In this document: piece after piece, positions 37,953-48,880 of the stretch
How positions within the stretch are numbered: position 1 is the first letter of the stretch
How the letters are laid out: every line of letters starts with the position of its first letter
Assembly: GCA_018971835.1 (NCBI GenBank)
Contig: JAGWZW010000003.1
Location: forward strand, 1 to 64,000
Length of the DNA: 64,000 nucleotides
Reading direction: 5' to 3'
Origin: Alphaproteobacteria bacterium
Lineage (GTDB): Bacteria; Pseudomonadota; Alphaproteobacteria; Micropepsales; Micropepsaceae
The notes under the pieces: generated by a model
Seen by the model: only the letters and a program-made list of their open reading frames with translations
Databases searched by the model: none
Told to the model about the DNA's origin: nothing
Translations under genes and position numbers: made by a program

Positions 37953-38021
37953 CCTTGCGCGACCAGTCCAGCCTATCTTTCTTCCGCCCGTCAATACGAC
38001 TTGGGGACTATCGGCGTGGAA

Positions 38022-39194
38022 TCAGCGCTCGACACAAAGAGCGATGCCCATGCCGCCACCGATGCACAGTGTGGCCAAACCTTTCCTGGCGTCACGTTTG
38101 CCCATCTCGAACAGCAGGGTGGTGAGCACGCGCGCGCCCGAAGCGCCGATGGGATGGCCGATGGCGATGGCGCCGCCATTGACGTTGACCTTCTCGGTAT
38201 CCCAACCCAGATCCTTGTTGACGGCGCAGGCCTGGGCAGCAAAGGCCTCGTTGGCCTCGACCAGATCGAGATCGGCGGTGCTCCAGCCCGCCTTCTTGAG
38301 CGCGGCGCGGCTGGCCGGGATCGGGCCGGAGCCCATCAGCGCCGGATCGACGCCGGCATGGGCCCAGGAGGCGATGCGGGCGAGCGGAGTGAGGCCGCGG
38401 GCCTTGGCCGTTTCGGCGCTCATCAGCACCACGGCAGCGGCGCCGTCATTGATGCCGGAGGCGTTGGCGGCCGTCACCGTGCCGTCCTTCTGGAAGGCCG
38501 GCTTGAGGCCGGAAACAGACTCATAAGTCACGCCGTCGCGGATATATTCGTCAGTATCGACGACGGTTTCGCCCTTGCGCGTCTTGATGGTGACCGGGAC
38601 GATCTCGTCCTTGAAGCGGCCGGACTTGCGCGCCGCTTCGGCCTTGTTCTGCGAGGCGACGGCGAAGCGATCCTGCTCCTCGCGCGTGATCTGCCACTGG
38701 CGGGCGACGTTCTCGGCGGTGACTCCCATGTGGTAGCCGTTGAAGGCATCCCACAGCCCGTCCTTGATCATGGTATCGGTGAATTCGAGCCCGCCCATCT
38801 TCACGCCGTTCCTGAGGTGGGCGGCGTGCTGGGCCTGGCTCATCGATTCCTGGCCGCCGGCCACCACGATGCCGGCATCGCCGTTCCTGATCTGCTGGAA
38901 GCCCAGCGCCACGGCGCGCAGGCCCGAGCCGCAGAGCTGGTTGACCAGCCAGGCCGGGCTTTCCACCGGCACGCCGGCGGCGATGGCAGCCTGGCGGCCC
39001 GGATTCTGGCCATGTCCGGCGGTGAGGATCTGGCCCATGATGACCTCGTCCACTTCCTTGCCTGCGACCCCGGCCCGCCTCATGGCGCCCGCGATGGCCA
39101 CGCGGCCAAGCTCATGGGCCGGAAGCGCGGCCAGCGAGCCGTTGAACGAGCCCACGGGGGTGCGGGCGGCGGAAACGATGACGACATCAGTCAT
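38022..39194 (-). CDS. phaA: Acetyl-CoA C-acetyltransferase
   Basis: This 390-residue thiolase condenses two acetyl-CoA to acetoacetyl-CoA, the first step of PHB synthesis. The acyl-Cys is in [13 protein letters not shown] near residue 90; [17 protein letters not shown] near 340 carries His, and the second Cys is in [13 protein letters not shown] near the end. It pairs with phbB downstream and phaR upstream, divergently. Confidence 0.96.
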   Translation of the reverse strand: MTDVVIVSAARTPVGSFNGSLAALPAHELGRVAIAGAMRRAGVAGKEVDEVIMGQILTAGHGQNPGRQAAIAAGVPVESPAWLVNQLCGSGLRAVALGFQQIRNGDAGIVVAGGQESMSQAQHAAHLRNGVKMGGLEFTDTMIKDGLWDAFNGYHMGVTAENVARQWQITREEQDRFAVASQNKAEAARKSGRFKDEIVPVTIKTRKGETVVDTDEYIRDGVTYESVSGLKPAFQKDGTVTAANASGINDGAAAVVLMSAETAKARGLTPLARIASWAHAGVDPALMGSGPIPASRAALKKAGWSTADLDLVEANEAFAAQACAVNKDLGWDTEKVNVNGGAIAIGHPIGASGARVLTTLLFEMGKRDARKGLATLCIGGGMGIALCVER

Positions 39195-39303
39195 GGAAAA
39201 ATCTCCGGGGGCGACAGGATTGCGCGCGGCCGGGAAAATGACGCGATTGCGAGCGGCGGTAAACTAGGATTTTTCCTGCAACAGAAACAAAAGGTTAGAT
39301 TGA

Positions 39304-39338
39304 TGTTGCCGTGGTGCAGTGCAAAGGCGGTGGCAACA
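39304..39338. promoter_or_regulatory. Inverted repeat, candidate PhaR operator
   Basis: TGTTGCC (39304-39310) and GGCAACA (39332-39338) are perfect inverted arms 21 nt apart, and TGCA-G-TGCA (39315-39323) lies between them. The site is in the phaA/phaR divergent region. PhaR proteins bind TGC-rich palindromes in related bacteria; the match here is by composition, not a verified motif. Confidence 0.35.
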
Positions 39339-39425
39339 AGACACTGGACAGGGGCGAGGCGGTAATGCTGTTGTAAGTAGGGATAAACGCCCTTCGGACG
39401 GCGTGGAACACAACAACGGTGACGC

Positions 39426-40037
39426 GTGACAGAAGATCAGGGCAAGACGGGCGCTCCCGTCATCATCAAGAAATACGCCAACCGGCGGCTCTACAACACG
39501 CAGACCTCCAGCTACGTCACGCTCGATCATCTCTGCGAGATGGTGAAAGAGGGCGTGGACTTTGAAGTGCGCGATGCGCGCTCCGGCGAGGACATCACCC
39601 GCTCGGTGCTGACGCAGATCATCTTCGAGGAGGAAGGCAAGGGCCAAAATCTCCTGCCCATCCGCTTCCTGCGCCAGCTCATCCGCATGTATGGCGATTC
39701 GTTGCAGGCCTTCGTGCCGGGCTATCTCGACCTGTCGATGGAGAGCTTCGCCAAGAATCAGGAGGCCATGCGCCACCGCCTGGCCGAGGCCTTCGGCGGC
39801 GGCTCATCCGCGCTCGAAAACCTGACGCGGCAGAACCTCGCCATCTTCGACCGCGCGATGAAGATGTTTTCTCCCTTCGGCCTGGCCGCCGCACAGCATG
39901 GCGAGGAGGCCGCAGCCGCCAAACCGGCCGCCGGTGCGCCGGCGCCCAAGGCGCCGCCTTCGGAGGACATCAGCGAGCTTAAGAGCGAGATCGAGGCGAT
40001 GCGCAAGCAACTCTCCGAACTCGCCCAGCGGAAGTGA
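39426..40037 (+). CDS. phaR: Polyhydroxyalkanoate synthesis repressor PhaR
   Basis: The 203-residue regulator starts at GTG 39426. The PHB_acc_N DNA-binding domain occupies residues 12-75 (IIKKYANRRLYNTQTSSYVTLDHLCEMVKEG), followed by a PHB_acc domain (NLLPIRFLRQLIRMYGDSLQAFVPGYLDLSME) and an Ala-rich tail with a coiled coil. It binds PHB granules and represses phasin and synthesis genes. The gene is divergent from phaA. Confidence 0.95.
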   Translation: MTEDQGKTGAPVIIKKYANRRLYNTQTSSYVTLDHLCEMVKEGVDFEVRDARSGEDITRSVLTQIIFEEEGKGQNLLPIRFLRQLIRMYGDSLQAFVPGYLDLSMESFAKNQEAMRHRLAEAFGGGSSALENLTRQNLAIFDRAMKMFSPFGLAAAQHGEEAAAAKPAAGAPAPKAPPSEDISELKSEIEAMRKQLSELAQRK

Positions 40038-40170
40038 CAGCCGCTCCGCCTGCGGCAGAACTGTCGCATAGGATGGATCCAACGCTTTCCTCTTTCCCAC
40101 ACGGGACGGCGCAGGCGCGGTGAAGGAGCATTGTCGCAGGCGCCTGGCTTCCTGAAAGCGCGATAACGCC

Positions 40171-40581
40171 ATGATCAGTCAACCGGACATGGGTCGCCTG
40201 ACCTGCTTCATCTCGGAAGTACCGGAAACGAACAGCCGATTGCCGGACGACGAACATGCGTTCTGGCGTGCGCTCGACAGCCTTGCCGATGCGCTGATTG
40301 CCGTCGCCTCGCGATACTGCGGAACCGTGGAAGATCCGGCATGCGATGAATTCAGGCGCAGCAGTTCGTTGCTCTGGTTTTCCAGCGATACCCCGGAAGG
40401 GGCACTCTACTTCTGGATTCCGCTTCCCCTTGATGCGCGGTTCCAGCGTGCCGTCATCGAAGCGGCCCTTTCCCATCTGACCGAAGCGCGCCGCGCGCTG
40501 CCCGGTGTCTATTGGGACGTCTGTCTTGCCGACCGGCCCCTCGCATGGGATGCAGGCGCGGCGAGCTATATGAGCCCGTGA
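40171..40581 (+). CDS. Hypothetical protein
   Basis: The 136-residue soluble protein is predicted to have an alpha/beta fold with no signal peptide or membrane segment. It has Cys12, Cys50, Cys58 and Cys117, and a Trp-rich SLLWFSSDTPEGALYFWIPL middle. I do not recognise a family. It follows phaR after 133 nt on the same strand and precedes the convergent GGDEF/EAL gene. Confidence 0.55.
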   Translation: MISQPDMGRLTCFISEVPETNSRLPDDEHAFWRALDSLADALIAVASRYCGTVEDPACDEFRRSSSLLWFSSDTPEGALYFWIPLPLDARFQRAVIEAALSHLTEARRALPGVYWDVCLADRPLAWDAGAASYMSP

Positions 40582-40666
40582 GCTTCGCCGGTCTTGGGCC
40601 CGCGCCAAGACACCGGGTCCGCAACGCCCTCGTGCCGCGCCTGCCCTGTTAAAGGCTACGGAAAAC

Positions 40667-42376
40667 TCACGCCCCCAGCCATTCCGGTTGAAGGTCGGGC
40701 TCGCCGAAATGGAAGCCCTGGAAGTAATCGACGCCGAAACTTTCCAGCAGCGCCGCTTCCTCGTCGGAGCCGACCCATTCGGCCACGGTCTTCAGGTTGA
40801 AGTTGCGCGCCAGGTCCACCAGCGTGCGCACGAACACCTGATTGTCCGGCGATTCGCACATGCCGCGCACGAAAGTGCCGTCGATCTTGACGGTATCGAC
40901 CTTCAGCATCTGCAGATTGCGGAACGAAGTGTAGCCGGCGCCGAAATCGTCGATGGCGACGCGGCAGCCCGTCTCGCGCAGATTGGTGACGAAGCGCGCG
41001 CACTCCTCGAAATCGTTGAGGGCGGCGGTTTCGGTCAGCTCCACGATCATGCGCTTGGCGACGTCGTCGTTGCGCCGCACGTAGTTGACGAAGCTCTGCA
41101 GCCACGACGGATCGCGCGCCGTGGTGCCCGAGACGTTGACCGCCAGCGTCACGTCGGGATGGGCCCTGAGCTGCGCCACGGTCATCTCCAGCGCCCGGCG
41201 GTCGACCAGCCGCACCAGCCCGAGCTGCTCCGCCGCAGGGATGAAGACCCCGGCACCGGCCACGCTGCCGTCGGGCCGGACCATGCGCAGCAGGCATTCG
41301 TAATGCACCGGCTGCTTCGTTTTGGCGGAGACGATGGGCTGATAGGCGAAGACCAGGCGGTGAGCATTGAGCGCGACCAGCACCTCGTCGGCGACGGTCA
41401 TCAGGCGCAGCCGCGCGCTCTCGCGCTGGGGCGAGTTGGCATAGGTGGCGAAGCCGTCGCGGCCGGCGGCGCGGGCGCGGTCGAGCGCTTCTTCGGCGCG
41501 CAGCATGGCTTCCTGGCTGGAGCTGGCGGCCGACGGCAGAAACACCGCGCCGACGCTGATGGTGGCCGAGACGGCGCCTGCGCGGGTAGTGACGACTTCG
41601 CTGCGCACGGCGGCGCGGATGCGTTCGGCCACCACGGCGATCTCGCGCTCGGCGCATTTGGCCAGCACCACGCCCAGCTTGTTGCCGGCGATGCGGCCGA
41701 TGATGTCGCTGTTGCGCAAGGTGCCGGAGATGCGCTCGCTCACCGCCACGATCACCTCGTCGGCGGCGCCGAAGCCATAAGCCTCGTTGATCATGGCCAG
41801 CCGGTCGATGGAGGCCACCAGATAGGCGCAGGTACCATCCTCCGCCTTGGTCTTCTCGATCACCTGCGCCAGCTCCGCGCGCAGGGAGGTGCGGTTGAGA
41901 TGGCCCGTTAGTTCGTCGCGCGTGGCCAGATAGGTGAGGCGCTGGGCCTCACGCTTCAGCTCGGTGACGATGCGCAGCACGCCGGTCAGCCGCTCGGTGG
42001 AACCGTCCGCGCCGGCGATGCGCACGCCGCGCATCTCCAGCGCCACCGGCCCCATCGCCGAGGTGGCCTCGAATTCGATCTCGAAGCTGGAATCGCGCGG
42101 CGACAGATCATCGAGCACGGCCATCAGCCGGGCGCGGCCCGCCGGGCTCATCCAGTGCCGGAAGCCCTCGCCGCGATAGAGCCGGTTCGGCCTGGCATGA
42201 AGCGAAAGAATATCCTGATCGCCGTCCCACACGATGCGGTCGTCTTCGATTGTCCAGTCGAAGGCGATCTCGCGCGCCGCGGTGATCGCCAGGCGCAGCC
42301 GGTCCACGTCCTGCGCGGCCGCCAAGGCCCGCATCCCGTCGACTGGCTTCTTCGGAAGCGTCGTCTGACTCAGCAC
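40667..42376 (-). CDS. PAS-GGDEF(degenerate)-EAL cyclic-di-GMP phosphodiesterase
   Basis: The 569-residue protein has a PAS-like sensor (25-140), a GGDEF domain (150-310) whose signature is AGNKL at 230-234, so it cannot make c-di-GMP, and an EAL domain (335-569). The EAL signature is ECL at 360-362, but the catalytic set is intact: Glu360, Asn414, Glu447, Asp476/477, Lys497, Glu533 and Gln553. I infer an active phosphodiesterase, with GTP binding by the GGDEF domain possibly regulating it. No transmembrane segment is seen, so it acts in the cytoplasm. Its start is 129 nt from a divergent hypothetical gene. Confidence 0.9.
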   Translation of the reverse strand: MLSQTTLPKKPVDGMRALAAAQDVDRLRLAITAAREIAFDWTIEDDRIVWDGDQDILSLHARPNRLYRGEGFRHWMSPAGRARLMAVLDDLSPRDSSFEIEFEATSAMGPVALEMRGVRIAGADGSTERLTGVLRIVTELKREAQRLTYLATRDELTGHLNRTSLRAELAQVIEKTKAEDGTCAYLVASIDRLAMINEAYGFGAADEVIVAVSERISGTLRNSDIIGRIAGNKLGVVLAKCAEREIAVVAERIRAAVRSEVVTTRAGAVSATISVGAVFLPSAASSSQEAMLRAEEALDRARAAGRDGFATYANSPQRESARLRLMTVADEVLVALNAHRLVFAYQPIVSAKTKQPVHYECLLRMVRPDGSVAGAGVFIPAAEQLGLVRLVDRRALEMTVAQLRAHPDVTLAVNVSGTTARDPSWLQSFVNYVRRNDDVAKRMIVELTETAALNDFEECARFVTNLRETGCRVAIDDFGAGYTSFRNLQMLKVDTVKIDGTFVRGMCESPDNQVFVRTLVDLARNFNLKTVAEWVGSDEEAALLESFGVDYFQGFHFGEPDLQPEWLGA

Positions 42377-42505
42377 TACCCACCACCCTTGGCCGTTTTT
42401 CTAATGGCCGTTGCTGCGGATCATGTGCGGCAGGGCCTTAAAAAATCCGAAACTTTTGAAATAAGCCGACCCCAAATGGCCGTGGCCCGCAGATTGCGTT
42501 AATAT

Positions 42506-42868
42506 ATGGTTATGGCGGCGAACGGCAGCTTTGCGATCGTGAACAGGACGGGGGCGACCCTTCCCCGCAGCCTCGCCGCGCGTGTCGCAAGCCCCTGTGC
42601 TACCAGCGATTTTCGTGACGACGGCGAAGCGGAAGAAGGAGCCGCGAACCGTTTTGGCGGCCGGCCGCAGGGCCAGAACCTGTCCCGTTTCGAGACAAGC
42701 GAATATGCGCCGCTCTGGTACGGGCCGCGCCTGCGTCCCGCTTTCGTCGCGCAGCTTCTGGGGCAGGTGCTGTATCCCGCCCCGCCGGATGCGGCGTCAG
42801 CGGCGGCCGCGTATGAAGAAGGGCTGGCGCGTGAATTTCACCGCGCGGGCTTCGAGCGGCACATCTGA
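42506..42868 (+). CDS. Small hypothetical protein
   Basis: The 120-residue frame contains YAPLWYGPRLRPAFVAQLLGQVL near 68-90, a pattern seen in short alphaproteobacterial hypotheticals. It lacks a signal peptide. Its last 72 nt overlap the 3' end of the convergent membrane protein gene, so one of the two ends may be mis-assigned. Function unknown. Confidence 0.45.
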   Translation: MVMAANGSFAIVNRTGATLPRSLAARVASPCATSDFRDDGEAEEGAANRFGGRPQGQNLSRFETSEYAPLWYGPRLRPAFVAQLLGQVLYPAPPDAASAAAAYEEGLAREFHRAGFERHI

Positions 42869-43441
42869 CCTCCGCGTCACCGCCAGCGTGATGCCGAGCA
42901 GGGCCGCGGCGAAATAGATTCCGAAGAACTGGGTACCGTCGGTGCCGCCGGCCATGTCGGCAGAGGCCGCCGCCAGCAGTGCCAGCGCGCCCAGCGCGAG
43001 GTACAGCGCCGGTGCGCCGCCACGCCGCCGGAGTTTGAGCGCCAGCACCATGAGAACCAGCGCCGCCAGCGCCAGCGGCGCGAAAGCAAAGAAGGGGCTG
43101 CCCGTTGCCGTGGCCTCCAGCCCGCAGAGGCAAGCTGCCACCAACGCCGCCGCGGCGGGAAAGGCGCCTGGCGGGCCGGAAACGCGCACCGTCGCGGCCA
43201 GGGCCAGCACGGCCGGCGCCAGCGCCGCTACCAGCGCCATCACGGCGCTGGCGAACACCGCCGTCGTCCCACCGCCAGCGAGGCTCGCCGTCAGTTCGGC
43301 CAGCGCCAGCGCCAACGCCAGCGCCGCCGCAAAGCGCACATAGGCTCGCGCCGGGGCGCGGGCGCGCGCGGCCATCAGGCCAACCAGCAACGCGGCAAAC
43401 CCCAGCATGGCGGCCAGCGGCGCGGCGGGCAGCGTCACCAT
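42797..43441 (-). CDS. Hypothetical membrane protein
   Basis: The 214-residue protein has about six hydrophobic segments (8-22, 38-55, 60-85, 95-110, 118-135, 145-200). Its start overlaps the DUF1223 stop (ATGA), so it is translationally coupled to the upstream gene. The C-terminal KFTRQPFFIRGRR is basic and probably cytoplasmic. I recognise no family. Confidence 0.6.
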   Translation of the reverse strand: MVTLPAAPLAAMLGFAALLVGLMAARARAPARAYVRFAAALALALALAELTASLAGGGTTAVFASAVMALVAALAPAVLALAATVRVSGPPGAFPAAAALVAACLCGLEATATGSPFFAFAPLALAALVLMVLALKLRRRGGAPALYLALGALALLAAASADMAGGTDGTQFFGIYFAAALLGITLAVTRRSDVPLEARAVKFTRQPFFIRGRR

Positions 43442-44214
43442 CAGTGAACGATCCAGCTGGCGCCGATGACGCGGCCATAGCCCTTGTCCTGCACCAGCGC
43501 GGCGAAGCTGTCACCGGGGCCGCCGCCCAACGCCGAGCGCGGCAGGTCGAGCGTCACCGGCCGGCCCTTCCACAGGCCCACCGCCGTCACCTCGCGCACG
43601 ACATTGTGATAGGTGACGACCCGTCCGCTGTTCTCGCCGCCGCCGATCTTCACCGTCGTCTGGGGTCGGACCCGGAAGAGCCAGATGGTGGCCCAGCCGG
43701 AGGGATCGTCGCGGCCCGCCAAGCCAGTGCCCACGGTCAGGCGGAGTTCGGCCGGCTCCACTTTCAGCGTTACCGGAACGTCCGGCTCACCGGCCTCATG
43801 CGCCTGGATCGCGGCATCGACCGCCTGCTCCCGGCTGCCGACGACGTCGCTGGTGCCGTTCACGATCATCTGGGGCGTATAGACGCCGCCGCGGCCCATC
43901 GCGGCCGCATAGGCCTTCTGCCGCGCAGTGTTGCCCCCCGTGGCCAGCGTGTCCTTCCAGCCCAGCATGTCCCAATAGGTGATCGGCAGAGTGAGCGCCA
44001 ACACGTCCTGACGTTCGGCCAGCCGGGCGAGAAAGGCATCGGCCGGCGGACAGGAACTGCAGCCCTGGCTGGTGTAAAGCTCGACCACAACCGGCCTTGC
44101 CGGCGGGCTTGCCGCCTCGCCCGCGCGCGCGGCAACCGGCCCGGCACCAAGCGCGACAACCAGCCCCGCCAGCGCAAGCCACGCCCGCATCAGGAAAAAT
44201 ATTCGCAAGGACAT
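43441..44214 (-). CDS. DUF1223 domain protein, thioredoxin-like, exported
   Basis: The 257-residue protein has a signal peptide (LRIFFLMRAWLALAGLVVALGAGP; ATG at 44190 is an alternative start) and the DUF1223 signature VELYTSQGCSSCPPADAFLARL near 42-63, with a CxxC reminiscent of thioredoxin folds. It contains a GVYTPQMIVNG segment near 125. The role is unknown; a periplasmic redox function is plausible. It is coupled to the membrane protein gene downstream. Confidence 0.85.
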   Translation of the reverse strand: MSLRIFFLMRAWLALAGLVVALGAGPVAARAGEAASPPARPVVVELYTSQGCSSCPPADAFLARLAERQDVLALTLPITYWDMLGWKDTLATGGNTARQKAYAAAMGRGGVYTPQMIVNGTSDVVGSREQAVDAAIQAHEAGEPDVPVTLKVEPAELRLTVGTGLAGRDDPSGWATIWLFRVRPQTTVKIGGGENSGRVVTYHNVVREVTAVGLWKGRPVTLDLPRSALGGGPGDSFAALVQDKGYGRVIGASWIVH

Positions 44215-44380
44215 GAGACGATAATAGATTCCGCGCCGGAGCCCCTCCAGTCACTTCGGCTTGAGGGGCATTGTTACACGCCCGCCATGCGACAAACAGC
44301 AATTCTTGCACGCGATGGCTGGGTTTCCGCCATTCAGACCCTATATAGGCTCTGAATCCTCTGTGCCGGAGCACAAAACA

Positions 44381-44632
44381 ATGTGGCTGAACGGTCATTG
44401 GTTGGGCTGGCATGGCATGGGCTGGTGGTGGATGCTGCCCTTCGGCCATTTCTGGTTGCTGGTATTGCTGGTGGTACTGGTGGCGGTGCTGTTCTCGCGC
44501 TCGACGCGGCATTACCCGCCTCCGCCGCGCCGCTCGGCCGCGCTCGATCTGCTCGAGCAGCGTTACGCCAAAGGCGAGATCGGGCGCGACGAATATCTGG
44601 AAAAGAAGCGCGACCTCGAAGGCCACGCGTAA
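44381..44632 (+). CDS. SHOCT-domain small membrane protein
   Basis: From ATG 44381, preceded by GGAG, the protein is 83 residues: MWLNGHWLGWHGMGWWWMLP, a membrane helix (FWLLVLLVVLVAVLF), then the short C-terminal SHOCT motif ALDLLEQRYAKGEIGRDEYL. Such small proteins often sit with DUF302 and metal- or stress-related genes. It is followed 19 nt later by DUF302. Confidence 0.85.
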   Translation: MWLNGHWLGWHGMGWWWMLPFGHFWLLVLLVVLVAVLFSRSTRHYPPPPRRSAALDLLEQRYAKGEIGRDEYLEKKRDLEGHA

Positions 44633-44651
44633 CGACGAAAGGACGCCGTCC

Positions 44652-45038
44652 ATGAGCTATTATTTCAGCAAGACCCTCGACTGTGGCTTCGACGAGGCCG
44701 TCTCCCGCGCCACTGCCGCGCTCAAGGACGAAGGCTTCGGCGTGCTGACCGAGATCGACGTTTCCGCCACGCTCAAGGCCAAGATCGGCGTGGATTTCAA
44801 GCCTTACAAGATTCTCGGCGCCTGCAATCCCAAGCTCGCCTTCGAGGCGCTCAGCCTGGAAAACAAGATCGGCACCATGCTGCCCTGCAACGTGGTGGTG
44901 CAGGATGCCGGCGGCGGCAAATCCGAAGTCGCCGCCATCGATCCGGTGGCCTCGATGCAGGCGGTGAACAATCCCGAATTGCACAAGGCCGCAGAAATCG
45001 TGCAGGCCAAGCTCAAGGCGGTGATCGCGCGGTTGTAA
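44652..45038 (+). CDS. DUF302 domain protein
   Basis: The 128-residue protein has the DUF302 pattern: DEAVSRATAALKDEGFGVLTEIDV near 14-37, YKILGACNPKLAFEAL near 52 and LPCNVVVQD near 77. The family includes small soluble proteins of unknown function; a role in stress or redox is only suggested by association with SHOCT proteins. A bidirectional terminator follows 5 nt after its stop. Confidence 0.88.
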   Translation: MSYYFSKTLDCGFDEAVSRATAALKDEGFGVLTEIDVSATLKAKIGVDFKPYKILGACNPKLAFEALSLENKIGTMLPCNVVVQDAGGGKSEVAAIDPVASMQAVNNPELHKAAEIVQAKLKAVIARL

Positions 45039-45042
45039 CGAA

Positions 45043-45069
45043 AAAGGCGGGAGCAGCGCTCCCGCCTTT
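45043..45069. terminator. Bidirectional terminator
   Basis: AAAGGCGGGAG / CTCCCGCCTTT, an 11-bp perfect stem with a 5-nt loop, lies between the convergent DUF302 and acnA genes and has A/T ends on both sides. Confidence 0.85.
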
Positions 45070-45091
45070 CCGCGTTTCCGATGCGAGGCGC

Positions 45092-47791
<2,700 letters not shown>

Positions 47792-47929
47792 GGAGAGATT
47801 CCTGCGCGAGAGGTGGCGGCGCGTTGTGCGGGCGTGGTTTAGTCAGATTCCGGCGCCATCTCAAGGTGCCTTGTTGCCGGCAAACCGAGTTTTGCCGCAA
47901 TAATGCTGCGACATTCGCGGAGCCAGACC

Positions 47930-48739
47930 ATGAGCAATCCCGCCGTGCGCACCGAACACAAGGATGCTGTGACCACTGTCATCCTGGCCCGGCCCGAAGT
48001 GCGAAACGCCGTGGACCGGCCTACGGCCGAAGCATTGGCAGAGGCCTTCCTCGCCTTCGAACGCGATGACAGCCGATCCGTCGCCGTGCTGTGGGGCGCG
48101 GGCGGCACCTTCTGCGCCGGCGCGGACCTCAAGGCCGTGGCGGAAGGCCGCGGCAACCGCACCCGCCCGCCCGGAACCGGCGCCGGGTACGATCCGCTGG
48201 CCGGCGACGCGCCGATGGGGCCGACGCGGCTGCTGCTCTCCAAGCCCGTGATCGCGGCCGTGGCCGGCCATGCGGTGGCGGGCGGGCTGGAACTGGCCTG
48301 CTGGTGCGATCTGCGCGTGGTGGAGGAAAGCGCCGTCTTCGGCGTCTTCTGCCGGCGCTGGGGCGTACCCTTGATCGACGGCGGCACCGTGCGCCTGCCG
48401 CGCCTGATCGGCCAGTCCCGCGCGCTCGACATGATCCTGACCGGCCGGCCGGTGGGCGCGATGGAAGCCTTCGCCTGGGGCCTTGCCAACCGCGTGGTGA
48501 AGACGGGCGAGGCCCGCGCCGAGGCGGAGAAACTCGCCCATGAACTCGCGCGCCTGCCGCAAACCTGCCTCAGGAGCGACAGACTATCCGTATACGAACA
48601 ATTCGGCCAAGTTCAGGCCGAGGCAATGGCGGGCGAATTCGCGCACGGGATGAAGACGCTCCAAAGCGCGGAGGCGCTCGAGGGGGCGGCGCGTTTCGCC
48701 GAAGGTAGGGGCCGCGGCGGGCGCTTCGACGATCTGTAG
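47930..48739 (+). CDS. Crotonase-fold enzyme lacking the usual catalytic Glu
   Basis: From ATG 47930, with GGAG upstream, the protein is 269 residues. GAGGTFCAGADLKAV near 63-77 forms the first oxyanion-hole segment and AVAGHAVAGGLELACWCDLR near 110-130 the second. Where enoyl-CoA hydratase has PExxLG this reads FCRRWGVPLIDGGTVRL, so the second catalytic Glu is missing. A hydratase activity is doubtful; hydrolase, isomerase or binding functions are possible. The substrate is unknown. It is divergent from acnA. Confidence 0.85.
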   Translation: MSNPAVRTEHKDAVTTVILARPEVRNAVDRPTAEALAEAFLAFERDDSRSVAVLWGAGGTFCAGADLKAVAEGRGNRTRPPGTGAGYDPLAGDAPMGPTRLLLSKPVIAAVAGHAVAGGLELACWCDLRVVEESAVFGVFCRRWGVPLIDGGTVRLPRLIGQSRALDMILTGRPVGAMEAFAWGLANRVVKTGEARAEAEKLAHELARLPQTCLRSDRLSVYEQFGQVQAEAMAGEFAHGMKTLQSAEALEGAARFAEGRGRGGRFDDL

Positions 48740-48762
48740 GAGCCGGGCTCTAACCCAATCTA

Positions 48763-48778
48763 AACCATCGCGATGGTT
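48763..48778. promoter_or_regulatory. Perfect 16-nt palindrome
   Basis: AACCATCGCGATGGTT is a perfect 16-bp palindrome 103 nt before the DUF4908-like start. It suits a dimeric regulator binding site. It is followed within 30 nt by a hairpin. Confidence 0.4.
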
Positions 48779-48789
48779 CCTTAAATTTG

Positions 48790-48817
48790 CCCGATTCCCC
48801 GTCGATAAGGAATCGGG
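48790..48817 (+). terminator. Hairpin, possible terminator of the crotonase gene
   Basis: CCCGATTCC / GGAATCGGG form a 9-bp stem with a 10-nt loop, 51 nt after the crotonase stop and 64 nt before the DUF4908-like start. There is no T-run, so termination strength is uncertain. Confidence 0.4.
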
Positions 48818-48880
48818 CTCCAGGGGCATGCGGCCGCAAAAGGCGGATCCGCCGATATTTGCGAGACACGAACGGACGAG

